Positions 1 through 10,785 of a DNA stretch of 64,000 nucleotides are shown here, in pieces. The DNA comes from Posidonia oceanica (Eukaryota > Streptophyta > Magnoliopsida > Alismatales > Posidoniaceae). The notes beneath the pieces were generated by a model, which was given only the letters and a program-made list of their open reading frames with translations, was not told the origin of the DNA and did not search any database. The translations under genes were made by a program, and so were the position numbers. The first letter of the stretch is position 1. The number at the start of each line of letters is the position of its first letter. The stretch covers positions 49,238,001-49,302,000 of the forward strand of contig JAZBRS010000035.1 of NCBI GenBank assembly GCA_037176725.1. Direction: 5' to 3'.

Positions 1-599
1 CATTCAAGCGCTGTTGGCCGTCTGGTCTGCCCAATGAGGGCGTGGGACCAGGTTGCGAGTTGGTTTTGTGTTTTGGGCTTGATTTGGCTAGATTGGTCAT
101 TTTAAGTATGCTTTTAAGATTTTGAAAGAGCATGCATATAATTTTGAAAAGAAAAGAGATAAATGATTTCAAAGGCACGTTTTATTGGTTTTTGTTGTTG
201 ACCGGGCAATATTGTGCTGCCCTGTTGTGCTGTAGTGGCATCCAGGTGGGATGCTCGTGTTGGTTTGCTGTGTGGCATGATTACACCGGCTCCCTTAGCA
301 TTGTTGGCTGATTGGTTTAGGTTGGGTGTCTGCTGGGTGACCGTTTTGTATGGTCACTCACGTGTGCTTTGGTTCGCGTGTTTTCGCAGGTGTAGGATAG
401 GTGTTGTTCGCTTGCTAGTGCACATAAGAGGAGTCATGCTGTCACACATCAGGGTTTCTGGGTAAGTAAGTTAGTTTATTTATTGTTGCTTTATTGCAAT
501 ATGAGAATTTCGCTTTATAGTTCATAAATGCTAATAAAAGATAAAAATGAAAAAAAAATCTGGTTAGGTTGAGAGGTAGCGACTGGGCGGGTCGTTACA
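1..599 (+). mobile_element. 3' end of an LTR (family X), cut by the window edge
   Basis: This stretch is homologous, segment by segment, to the last part of the complete solo LTR at 872-4657. Shared blocks include the text around 70-190 (compare 3720-3840) and the GGTCACTCACGTGTG block near 350 (compare 4430). It ends in GTCGTTACA at 599, the same terminus as the complete copy. The start lies outside the window, so whether this is a solo LTR or part of an element is unknown. The short open frames inside have no recognisable product. Confidence 0.75.
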
Positions 600-600
600 G

Positions 601-768
601 TCCCAATTTGTGGACAACTATTAGTCAATCGATCTAGTTGACTAGATGTTGGACAAGAAAAACTTGTCAATTGAGTCACCTTTTAATGAACACTTTTTGC
701 CCTATAAAACACTACTCTTTTGCATCCTTTTGGACATACATTCTATACATTCAATACCTATCCATTAT
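601..768. repeat. 168-bp direct repeat, copy 1 (copia-LTR-like)
   Basis: This segment is repeated almost perfectly at 4880-5047, with only a handful of differences by eye. Each copy holds TGTGGACAACTA near its start and a TATA-like CTATAAAACA, so it looks like the U3 end and promoter of a copia-type LTR. Between the copies lie the 3.8 kb solo LTR X and about 220 bp of unique sequence. Without X the repeat spacing would be about 490 bp, so the duplication probably predates X. Confidence 0.65.
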
Positions 769-1426
769 AACATATGGAATTCAAGTTGAACTTAAGTTGA
801 CTCCTTTCAAGATACAAGATCAAGTTCCTAAAATGTAATCAAAGTTTTTTTGTTGCGTTTTCTTGTATTTTTGTAACATCGATGATCTTTGTTTGCACGT
901 TCAGACTGAGTATCTGAATGGCACATGTTTTGGGCGTGGCTTTCCAGTACATTTTGGGGGCATGGGTTCACAACGTTTTTCTTGGCACGGTTCGCTCATG
1001 CGTTTGTGTGGGCCAGAGTGCGGTTAGTTGTGAGCCGTGGTTGGAGATTTAATTATCCCACTTGGTTTTGGGTTGGTGATTGTGATGGATTTGAGAATGT
1101 TTTGAGTATAGGCCTTTATTGTGATTGATGCTTGATGATGTTGGCCTCATTAGATTTTATTGATTATTAAAAGGATTATCTTGAAGGTACTTCATAATGA
1201 TCATTTGGTTCCATGCACAAGTGAATCGTATGGGATTGTGCAAGTAGTGTGTGTTGACACAAGTGGTGCACACGTGGTGTGTTGTGTTGTTGGTGGAGGG
1301 TGTATGTGCTGACACTTGCTTTACATTATATAATTGTTGATGTAAGTGTTGTGTTGTTGTTGTTGGGTGAGTATAGTGTTTGTTCAGTGTGTTGTGCCTG
1401 TGTCCTCACATGACTTAAGTTGTAAC

Positions 1427-1433
1427 TATTTAA
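1427..1433 (+). promoter_or_regulatory. TATA-like box of LTR X
   Basis: TATTTAA lies in CTATTTAAGG, followed about 30 bp later by the purine-rich stretch that begins near 1480. This position fits the U3/R boundary of the LTR. It is assigned by motif and position only. Confidence 0.4.
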
Positions 1434-2011
1434 GGAGGGTAAATTTCAACACACTCTCACACCCACTCACTCGTGCAGAAGAAGAATTGAGAAGAAGAGT
1501 CGAGAGAGATGAGGAGAAGAAGGAGAGAAGAAGAGAGAGAGGCCAGGAGAGAGAGAGAGAGAGTTCTGCGAGGAGGGAGTGAGCTTTGACAGTTGAGAAG
1601 GAGAAGTAGAAAGAAAGGGAATCAAGCCGCCGCTAGTGCTGTCGTGTTGAAGTGTTGCTACTATTGTTGTTGCTGCATCGCCGCTGTCGTTCGTGTCATG
1701 AGGGAGGAGCTCCGGTGAAGAGGTTGCTAGCGTTTGGTGAAGGTTTGTTGTGTTAAGTTCTTAGCGATGGACTCGAGGTACATGCTTCATTGAGAGCTTT
1801 TAAATGTAATTATAGTTGTGAATTAATGATGCATGATTAGGTCTTGCTGTGTGGATGATTATAGTATTTTTAGATGTGTTTTGCAAGCATTTACAATAAT
1901 AGATAATGGATCGTTTGAGTTCTTGGTTAGCACTGTTCACTGTGTACATGCATGGATTGTTTTAGTAATAGCTTTAGATTTTGATATCAGATTTTAGTAT
2001 TTTAATAAGCA

Positions 2012-2553
2012 TTAGAAAGATAATTTCGAGATTTTTCCAATGATATATGATATGAATTTTTACAATTTAGTTTTGAGCTCTGAAATCTTGATATTCAGTA
2101 GTAGTAGTAATTGGGTTCAGGTGGTTGTTTGATAGCATAAATTGTTTATATGCATATTGTGGATTTGAGGCCTTAAAAATGGGATTCTGAGTTGTATAGT
2201 TGCTATAGATGGTTGAATCTAGCTTTGTGCATGACTCATAGCATTTATTGATGATTCTACCAAGCTTTAGTAGAGAATTAAGTTAGAAAGATAATTTCGA
2301 GATTTTTCCAATGATATATGATATGAATGTTTACAACTTGGTTTTGAGCTCCAAAATCTTGATAATCAGTAGCAGTGTAAATTGGGTTATGGTGGCTGCT
2401 TGATAGCATAAATTGTTTATATGTATATTGTGGATTTGAGGCCTTAAAAATGAGATTCTGAGTTGTATAGTTGTTGTAGATGGTTGAATCTAGCTTTGTG
2501 CATGACTCGTAGCATTTATTGATGATTCTAGCAAGTTTTAGTAGAGAATTAAG
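2012..2553. repeat. 271-bp tandem duplication inside LTR X
   Basis: Two adjacent copies begin TTAGAAAGATAATTTCGAG at 2012 and 2283 and run in parallel to GTAGAGAATTAAG. They differ by scattered substitutions and small indels, including a TAG trinucleotide difference near 2100. The duplication is non-coding. Confidence 0.85.
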
Positions 2554-4879
2554 TGGTATATGTTGGTTGTGGTGGCATAGATCACTATGTGTGCTTATTG
2601 TCTATATTTGTTGATATCTTGAGATATAGATATTGGATTTCTATGATTTCTTTTGCATATGGTAGAGGAATTCATTATCTTCATTTTGGTATCTTGTATG
2701 CAATTTTGTGACTTGTGTATAAGATTTGGTAGTTTGTTGCAGGGTGGTAGCATTAGTTGCCTTGTTCTAGCGCCTAGGGCACGAATGTACCGCACGGATT
2801 GGTGGCACGCGCCACTCGCACGTATCCCCAACATGGGTTGGGGGTGTGGGTGAGCCGCATGGTTGAGCCATGCAGTGTTTGTAGTTCAGTGGGCTGTAGT
2901 TTGTTTTCTAAGGTGTTTTGGGTGATGATTTTGTTGTAGTGTTTTTATGTGGAATTTTTCGTAGTATTGTGAGTTGATTTCGAAATGATTTTGAAAATAT
3001 TTTTCAAAAAAGGATTTAGAAAGAAATGCATAAGATTTGCAAAGGTTTTGGAAAGGGATTTCCATGGTTTTGAGGGACCAAGAGCTGGTTTTAAGGTGTG
3101 GCTGAAGCTCTTTATCAACCTTCCAGTGATGGTTGATACCTCTGGATGGTTGTGAGCTATTTGCCTAGGCTGAGGTTCGTGTGGTTTCTGTGATTTAGAG
3201 GAGATCGAATGGCCTTGGGTGAGAATCTGTGAACCAAAAGACTAAGGATGAGGTCAGGGACCAAGAGACTGAAGCTTTTGATTGACCTTCCAGGGACGAG
3301 TGATACCTCTAGTTGGTTGAAAGCTACTTACTTAGGCTGAGGTCCAAAGAGTTGTATTGGAGGGACTAGGAAGTGAAAAAGTCCTTTGGGTGCTCAAGTG
3401 CAACAATTCTGAGGATGCCAAGAGGGCGGACCTTGTGTGAGTGTTATCTTGTGTGGACTTTTGAGGGTTCTTAGAGTATGAACCTAGGGTGGGGAGCTCC
3501 TGCACAGAGTGGCTTTTCTGCAGCAGTGTAGTACGCCTTGGTGGCTGCTTGTGGCTAGTGTCGGTCGCTTTGGCCCGAGTTACACGACATGTTTTGGATA
3601 GTTGTGTGTGTGTGTATGTGGTTTGTGATTGAGGTTTTTGTGAGTTCCTGATTGAGGATTTCAGGCTCTAGTTTAGAGAAGACCATGTTTTTCGAGGTGG
3701 GGATTTGTGATGGTTTTTAACTTGATTTGACATATAGTGGTCATTTCAAGTATGCATACAAAGATTTCAAATATACATGTGGTTTTGGTTTGGAAAAGAG
3801 AAAATGGTTTTGAAAAGCATATTTAATGGATTTATTCTTATTTGGTAATAGTAGATTGGCTTACTATCGTTTTGTGGCATCAAGATAAGATGCATCCTTT
3901 TCAGAGGTTTTGGTATTGTTGTTTTGGGATGCACACCTATATAGTTTTATGTATCGAGGTTTTCGGTAGTTTTGGTTTTCTTGGCATCAATATTTGAGAT
4001 GCCTATTTTAGTTGTGTTAGATTGGGGGACAAATCTCGAGATTTGAGAGATTTGGTTTTCTGATTGAGATATTTTTTGGATGCACGTCACCTGAAGTGAG
4101 TGCATTGTGTTCTTCCATGAGATGGTATCCTGATGCACTTGGGCTTCCATGCAAGAACCCATGTGCTAGTTTTAAGTGATTTTTCATGGTTTTATTCTAG
4201 ATTTTTGGTAATTTTGTGTTCCTACCTTGATGTGTAGGATAGTTGAGTTTTACAGTGTTGGTTTTGGGGCGAGGGGACCCCATGTTGGCTGAACAGATTA
4301 TGTTGCTCTGTGTTGCACGTTTTTGCTAAGGCCAGATAGCAGTACAGTGTGGCTAGTGTTTTAGGGGTGTTTTTGAATTTAGTTTTCTGGTTTTGTTTTG
4401 TAGAGTATGTGTTGAGTGACCTTTTTGATGGTCACTCACGTGTGTTTGTTTTTAGGTGTTTTGCAAGTGTAGATTGGTAGATGGCTGGATTACTAGTGCA
4501 TATAGAGAGGAGTCACTTAACCACACATCAAGGATTCTGGGTAGACTTTCTGTCTTAGATTCATTAATGTTGATTATAGTATTTTAGATTGTGTATTTGG
4601 ATTTGATTGTTGAAAAAAAATGTGGCTAAGTTAATTGTGACGACTAAGGTCGTTACAATTTTAGAAACTTGTAATAAACTCCAAATATCTCTAAAATATC
4701 CAAGAAAAATAGCCAAAGCCCATTAGTTCCAAAACTCATTGAAAAACATTCTTTAGTGGGTTAACAGAGAGCATTTTGGCTAATTGAATCATTTTTGCTC
4801 TACCAAAATTTAGGCTCTTTGTTGTCCCAAAATTGAGAACCAATTTGGTAGACCAAAATTTTTTGGTATATTGAATTTG

Positions 4880-5047
4880 TCCCTATTTGTGGACAACTAT
4901 TAGTCAATCGATCTAGTTGACTAGATGTTGGACAAGAAAAACATGTCAATTGAGTCACCTTTTAATGAACACCTTTTGCCCTATAAAACACTACTCTTTT
5001 GCATCCTTTTGGACATACATTCTATACATTCAATACCTATCCATTAT
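4880..5047. repeat. 168-bp direct repeat, copy 2
   Basis: This is the partner of 601-768. After 5047 the sequence diverges from copy 1. The downstream text to about 5430 ends in CAATTCACCCCCTCC, a phrase often seen in copia-type elements. No coding domain is visible. Confidence 0.65.
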
Positions 5048-5439
5048 GAGAAAGTTCCCAAGCTTTTCACACTCTTTCATGCCTTTGCAAATGCATTCAT
5101 TGCCATCCACCAAATTCCACTTGCTTCATTAAGTGATTGGAAGATTAAAAGAGCTTAAAGTGTAATTTTTGTTCATTTTAATTAAGCCTACAAGCTTCTT
5201 GGGCTATGAGAAGACAACACAACATCTTTGCTGGTGTTCTTGGCGAGGGGAGTTCAATCAAGAAGAATTAGAAAGATGAATCTCGACTCAGAACAATACA
5301 TACATCCATTTGCAATTTTAATTTCTCTCATCTCCCGTCTTTAGCATACTAGAGTAATTTAATTATTTTTGCATCTTAATTTTAATTAGTAATTTTATTT
5401 TGATTCTCAATTCACCCCCTCCCCCTCTCTAGAGAAGCC

Positions 5440-5712
5440 TTAGATCCTTTCATATATGTGTAAGAGCCTCTCTACTCATTTCCAATTAGTTTTGTGTTGG
5501 ATGCTTTCACATAGTACCGAGCATAGTATTAGATTGTTGGGTCTACTCCTATATAAAATATTCTCCACATGCATTTAGTGGTCATGGTTGCATGTGTAGG
5601 GGAGTATGGAGATATTTAGTCCTATATCGACTATGAAGTTAAAAAGTCTTAGGTCTATATGTGTAAGAGCCTCTCCATTCATCACCAATTGGCTTTAAGT
5701 AGGATGCCTTCA
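5440..5712 (+). mobile_element. TRIM-like miniature LTR element (remnant)
   Basis: Two related blocks of about 60 bp (around 5453-5511 and 5655-5712) share TATATGTGTAAGAGCCTCTC and end GATGCYTTCAC. Directly after the first block, TAGTACCGAGCA (5512-5523) resembles a decayed initiator-Met primer-binding site (TGGTATCAGAGC). Before the second block is a purine-rich GTGTAGGGGAG. That order (LTR end, PBS, short spacer, polypurine tract, LTR) in under 300 bp fits a terminal-repeat retrotransposon in miniature. The 5' LTR start is not clear. Confidence 0.45.
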
Positions 5713-5749
5713 CTTTAATATCCTCAATAAACTACATGAAGCTTCGATG

Positions 5750-6830
5750 GTAGGGCTCCTTTCTTGTAATGAAGAGAAGGAGGAGAAGGAGTGAGAGGTA
5801 ACACTCAAATCTCAGGATGTAAACACGCGACTTGCTGATTACATAAGTGATCCAAAATCATGAAATCTTAATAATTATAGACGAAATCCAAAAAATTGCA
5901 TGTCAACAAAGAAGTCATCACCTAGTTTAATTAATAGAAACACGAGGAAAAATAAAAGGTAAATACGAATAAACAAAAGAAAGTAAAGAATGGCTCTGAA
6001 AATGACAACAGATGGACGAGGTTATTGGCCAGAGGTGGATAATAACTCGTGCTATGTACGAGAAAGGTGTTAGACCTCTTGTAAGCCCGAATCATGGATC
6101 AGTCTCTCATCTGGCCTCTCGTGCAAAATTTCAAGTGATTCAAGTTGGAAGAAGTAAGAAAACTTGTAAAAAATGGTAATATGTTGTACATTGAGAAAGC
6201 AAAAGTCATAACTCTTAAACATAATCTTATAAGTATGCTATCAGTATATCAAATCGTAGGTAATTATGATATCTAAGTTAGAAACTAAAATCAATAAAAA
6301 GCATCGATTGGATCACAAACAATCACAAATGAAAGTAATGATTGTTAAACAAAATAGTGCATGGATATGAGCAAACTCAATTTAGTTTGGATGGTAGGAA
6401 TGGAGTAAAGGGTTGAGAATTAGGAGACAGAGATGGCATTGGAGTTTCTTTTCTTCTTCTCCTCTTCCTCTTCTTCTCCAAAACCTTTTGGCTTCCAATG
6501 CAAGAATTTCCCACTCTTATGCATGGAGGATAGAGAGGAATGTGAAGGTGAATTCTACGTCATAGTATGAGGTAAACGAGAATAAGTTGGAGATGGTTAG
6601 GTAAGATTAGAGGGAGTGAAGGTGATACAAGTAGGGAAGAGCCAAGTGAGTAGTGACTAGAAGCAAGGATGGGTGCTAGGAGGATAGAAGTGGGAACCAA
6701 CAGAAGGAAGAATGAGGGCTCAAGGATGGATCCGTCATAAATACAGGAAATTGGCTCAATCAGAAGGGTGAAGATGGAGGGATGGAATTAGATGTGAAGT
6801 GATGATGTAATTGGGGGGTTGCATCGGTGT
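5750..6830 (-). mobile_element. Eroded Tat-type LTR fragment
   Basis: On the minus strand this region follows the order of the 3' ends of the Tat LTRs elsewhere in the window. There is a degenerate copy of the GTGCCTAACACCTTCCC block (near 6060), then a block aligning AATTAAACTAGGTGATGAC (near 5915) with the AATTAGACTAGGTGGCGAC of element D. The remainder to 6830 is non-coding, with a CT-rich stretch near 6440-6480. No ends are preserved. It could be the eroded 3' LTR of A/C or an independent insertion. Confidence 0.4.
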
Positions 6831-7214
6831 TTCTAGGGCTTCGATGGATTTAGGGTTCCGACATTGTTTCTAGTGCCGGGTGCATTCTTCCAGGCTGTCG
6901 AGCAGGCTATCTTGTGGGTGCTCTCCTCCGGTGTTGTGCCGTGGTCCCAGGAGGATTCTTCTTCCTCTGGGCAGTGTTCTTGAACCTGCGTCTGATGGCT
7001 CCGGTGGCTGGAGCGGTGTTTTCTTGGTAGTGGTTTCGGTATGGTTCTTATTGGTTCTTTGGGTCGCGAGGGGTTTACACGACTCCTGGTGGCACCGAAA
7101 ACCTCCATTCTTGGAGGGTTCTTCGTGACAGGTTAGGGTTTTGACTGCCTTTCAGTGGCTGTTTTCTTGCTATCTTGGTTTGTGTTTTGGGTTCTCCTTT
7201 TGTGATTGGTCGTG

Positions 7215-7660
7215 ATGGCGATTCCAGCGGTTAAGCTGGGGGCAATTCAGTCAGCTGGTCGTTCTTTCGTGGAGGTGTTATGTGAGAAGGGAGCTGAGGA
7301 TGACATTCCATTCCAGGAAGCAACAATGAAGTATGGAGTGCCGGTTATCATCGTGTCAAATGTGGAGATTGCCAAGATTTCAGTGCCATATAAACATGCT
7401 CTCATCTTCAAGTTCTATTCCCAACATCTTCCAACAATTGAGGTGCAGAAGAGTCTTACCAGTTGGGGTGTTCATGGTGCGGTCTCCATCACTGTGGTGG
7501 ATCGTCGACATCTTATAGTTCGATTTCATGTGGAAGTTGATTTCTTGAAGGTATATACTAGGGAGAAATGGCAGATGAGGGGTTAGTTTTTGAAGGTACT
7601 TTGTTGGTCTCCATGGTTCAGACTAGGTATGGAGAGTGACCTTGGGCTTGTCCCCGTATG
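7215..7660 (+). pseudogene. DUF4283-type LINE ORF1 fragment
   Basis: The first ATG of the frame is at 7215. The product has GRSFVEVL near the N-terminus, then KHALIFKF and DRRHLIVRF, and ends near EKWQMRG. These are the characteristic blocks of DUF4283, the N-terminal domain of plant LINE ORF1-like and zinc-knuckle proteins thought to bind nucleic acid. A TAG at 7584-7586 interrupts the frame, but it continues as FLKVLCWSPWF and reaches the domain's usual end (LVPVWGS near 7647-7667). There it runs into the minisatellite. No zinc knuckle, endonuclease or reverse transcriptase follows, so this is a fragment. The upstream 6830-7200 has no recognisable product. Confidence 0.65.
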
Positions 7661-8440
7661 GGGAAGCAAGCAAACGGGACTCCGTCTACACGGAGTGGAG
7701 TCGCGCAAGGGCCTGTCCTCGCCCAGGGACGTAGGCAAGCTTGTCCCCGCACGGGGAAGCAAGTAGGCTTGTCCCTACACGGGGAAGCAAGCAAACGGGA
7801 CTCCGTCCACACGGAGCGGAGTCGCGCAAGGGCCTATCCTCGTCTAAGGAAGCAGGCAAGCTTGTCCCTGCACGGGGAAGCAAGCAGGCTTGTCCCTGCA
7901 CGGGGAAGCAAGCAGGCTTGTCCCTGCACATGGAAGCAACCAAACGGGACTCCGTCCACATGGAGTGGAGTCGCGCAAGGGCCTGTCCTCACCCGAGGAA
8001 GCAGGTAGGCTTGTCCCCGTACAGGGAAGCAAGTAGGCTTGTCCCCGCATAGGGAAGCAAGCAAATGGGACTCCGTCTACACAGAGCAGAGTCGTGCATG
8101 GGCCTATCCTCGCCCAAGGAAGCAGGCAGGCTTGTTCCCGCATGGGGAAGCAAGCAAATAGGACTTCGTCCGCACGACGGAATCGCGCAAGGGCTGTCCT
8201 CGCCAGAGGAAGCAGGCAAGCTTGTCCCCACACGGGGAAGCAAGCAAATGGGACTCCGTCCACACGTAGCGGAGTCACGCAAGGGCCTGTCCTCACGTGA
8301 GGAAGCAGTCAGGCTTGTCCCCGCACGGGGAGGCAAGCAGGCTTGTCCTCGCACGGGGAAGCAAGCAAACGGGACTTCGTCCTAACGGAGCGGAGTCATG
8401 GAAGAGGGAAAGGCTTGTCCTCACCTGAGGAAGCAAGCAC
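7646..8440. repeat. Minisatellite of hairpin-forming units, higher-order array
   Basis: The array has about 26 units of roughly 26-28 bp in three types, each an imperfect palindrome. Type a is GCTTG-TCCCC-GCAC-GGGGA-AG-CAAGC. Type b is GGACTCCG-TCCACACGGAG-CGGAGTC. Type c is GCCTG-TCCTC-GCCC-GAGGA-AG-CAGGC. They recur in the order b, c, then one to three a units, giving seven higher-order repeats of about 90-150 bp. Types a and c differ at two stem positions, and both partners change in each case. Open frames cross the array on both strands only because the units lack stops; I do not regard them as genes. Confidence 0.9.
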
Positions 8441-8525
8441 GTAGGACTCTAGAGAGTCACGCAAGAAGGAAAGGGGGCTAGCCGGTAGGTACGCAGACTC
8501 ACCAACCAAAAGAGAAAAAAAGGGG

Positions 8526-8608
8526 GGTGATACCATAGGGTAGCAAAAAAGATGCCCTTGGTATCAGGAATGATACCAGGGGGCAGCTGAAGCACCCCTG
8601 GCATCGGA
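8526..8608. repeat. Inverted-repeat cluster
   Basis: Four related blocks, GTGATACCATAGGG, GCCCTTGGTATCA, TGATACCAGGGGG and CACCCCTGGCATC, alternate in orientation. Neighbouring blocks could therefore pair into hairpins. The cluster lies between the minisatellite and the PMD-like remnant and is non-coding. From 8609 to 9117 I see no gene. Confidence 0.55.
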
Positions 8609-9117
8609 AAGACGAAGAATACTGACAAAACTGACGTGTTTGCCAAGCGAGTAGTTAGGGATACCAGTCCGGATGAAGATCCGGCTGAGGGTGCTCAGCG
8701 GCCTTGCTTGATTTGATGGCACTGGTCTACAGAGAATCTGGCATCTGGATTGATTACGGGGGGCTTTCTTGCAGCTCCCTTGTGTTGAAAGTCTTGGTTG
8801 CTGCTGTTAACTCTCTGAATTGATTGATATGCCTCTTGCAGCATTCCAACAGCAAGCCTGGCTAAAGGCCCAAGGCACGAGTGACAAGAACATATGCATA
8901 AAGCTACTTAAAACACAAGCAGATGGTACAAAACATCTTTGCATTGATCAAGTTCGGGTTACATGCCTATAGCAGGCCATACAAGATGCAGCATGACTCA
9001 AAAACTGGATAAGCAAGCAATGGTACAAATGCCCTAACTGGTTCGAGCTCTCTTTGACCTCCTGGAATCAGGGAATAGAGGTGCACCAGGTGGGATCTCG
9101 TTGATGGGCCAGAGTCC

Positions 9118-10236
9118 CTACACCTCAGTCACATACTTAGGGGTGCACCCCGAGCCTTTTGCAGCCATGATGTCTGTTGACTGCACTCCATGGTGCATTA
9201 GATCGGCAAGCTCTGTTGTAGCATTCGTTGAATTAAGAGGATAGGCTTGAAGAAGCCTAGGCACTGTGCTGTCGACAAAAGTGCCCTGTTGGAAGCCGAA
9301 TTGCTGCATGACCTAGATAGGGTGATACTCCACACCCCCGGTGAACCCTGGTAGCACCACTAGTCACATGTCACGGGTGCTGAAGAAGACAGTGAACGGC
9401 TTAGCTGCGGATGGGATGATACGCCAGGTTACTGCATCATTTGTTAGCTTTGACAGCTTCTCATATTCTTCCTGGATGCTTGTGATAGTCTTGGCATGGC
9501 TGCTATTGCAGTATGTCTCAAAGGCATGCCTTTGGGGGCATAGAATATCCATCTCTAGATATCTTGCCAACCAAATCTGTATCAGGGCCCTGCAGCCGTG
9601 GAAGTGGCGGCAGCGGTGCAAGACGCGGTCCAGTCTGCAGTAAGTCTCTGCTAAGACTACTGGTGCTAGGTCGATCTGCTGGGTTACCACAGCAAGTGCA
9701 ATTTTAGCAACCTTGATGGCAACCATTATCCGACCGTGGCTGAAAATTAGCTCGCCTAGAAAGCGGGTAACGAAACCCCGGAGCCACAGCTCATCTCCGA
9801 GCTCAGCACGCTTCTCGGCAGCTTTACCGAAGTATCCCAGGTGGAGCATGGGCGTGGGCCCATCCGAGCAGATCAGTCTCTTCTTGCAGTCCATCGTGGA
9901 GAGCCCAGTCAGCTGGCTCCAGGTTGCAACATAACCGTCACGCCTCATGAACACAGATGGTCCCATGAGTTTGGAGAAGCCGTAGATTCAGCGTACTTCT
10001 TCTAATGTAGGCATCATCTCCGTTCATCTGAAATGGAAGACGTGGTGCACAGGCTTCCAGAACCTTGCAGCAGCGCACAGGAGATGTAAGCTCACTTCTA
10101 CATCAGTAGCTTTTAGATGCTTGGACGGTATGCCCCACAAGCGCAACCTCTCACGGTCTCCTTCGGTGAGCTTGCCGATCCACTCTCGAAGGGTCTCAGA
10201 GCAATGTGTCGGGGTCATCAGAGTGGGGAAGCCCAT
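9118..10236 (-). pseudogene. PMD-superfamily (DUF7745-like) gene of A/C, intronless
   Basis: This is the counterpart of the antisense gene at 39461-40818. It shares WGI, HLLCAAARFWKP, PTLEEV, GDELWLRGFVTRFLGELIF and RCRHFHGC, and ends near VTEV. The reading starts at ATG 10236 (MGFPTL). In-frame stops occur in the stretch 9967-10023, including a TGA opposite a sense codon of the relative. The other copy has introns after its start codon and after CAAMV; here both junctions are contiguous. Unlike in D and E, the gene is on the same strand as the reverse transcriptase of its element. A nuclear role in silencing is known for Arabidopsis PMD proteins (MAIN, MAIL1), but the role of these element-borne relatives is not. 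Confidence 0.7.
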
Positions 10237-10785
10237 TGCACAAGAGAGAGAATGTAGGCAATTGGTGCAAAGCCTCGAAGTACTTGTAACCAAGGCTGTT
10301 CATCAGATCATATACAAGCACATAATCACTGATTGTCAAGGAAGCAGGTTTCAAAGCTAATAAGATAGTTCAATATGTTATCAGCTAGTATTCAAATTAC
10401 AGAGACTAAGCACATTCGAGCCCAGAGGTTTCGCCTACACGGGGCGAAGCTACACGAGAAACAACAGGTGGGAGGCCTAGACCAGTGTGATTCGACGAAG
10501 ATCTACCTGTGCTTGGTAGAAGAATTGTCTCAGAGTTGAGCTAAGTTTTGCAGAGCAGAAAGAGTAAAGGAAAAGAGATGATTGATGTTGTAGATATATG
10601 CATGATTTATGATTGATATGTATTGCCCTCAGCATATGGAGTGCTTAGTGCCTGCTGTAGAGGAAGAGAGCGGTCCCTGACTCACTGGACTCTACTTAGA
10701 CTCCTAACTTGTTGGTGGCACTCCGGAAAGGGTGATGGTGGTGTTTAGATGGTGGTGTAGTGAGGATAGGCTCCATGCCAAACTC

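Larger units (their letters stand above)
872..4657 (+). mobile_element. Solo LTR, family X, 3.8 kb, TSD ATTTT
   Basis: The element starts TGTAAC and ends GTTACA, a perfect 6-bp inverted terminus. It is flanked by an exact 5-bp target-site duplication ATTTT (867-871 and 4658-4662), so it is complete. A TATA-like TATTTAA (1427-1433) is followed by a leader with many AG-rich tracts (1480-1620), which sets the plus orientation. There is no primer-binding site, coding domain or second LTR between the duplications, so it is a solo LTR. The termini are typical of Ty3/gypsy elements, but no lineage can be assigned without coding sequence. Confidence 0.85.

Noticed and set aside
1346..1582. Small Glu/Arg-rich protein
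   Set aside because: It is the purine-rich leader of LTR X and has no conserved counterpart.
7646..8440. CRISPR-like array or a repeat-encoded protein
   Set aside because: Units are contiguous with no unique spacers, the source is a plant genome, and the open frames occur in several frames on both strands.
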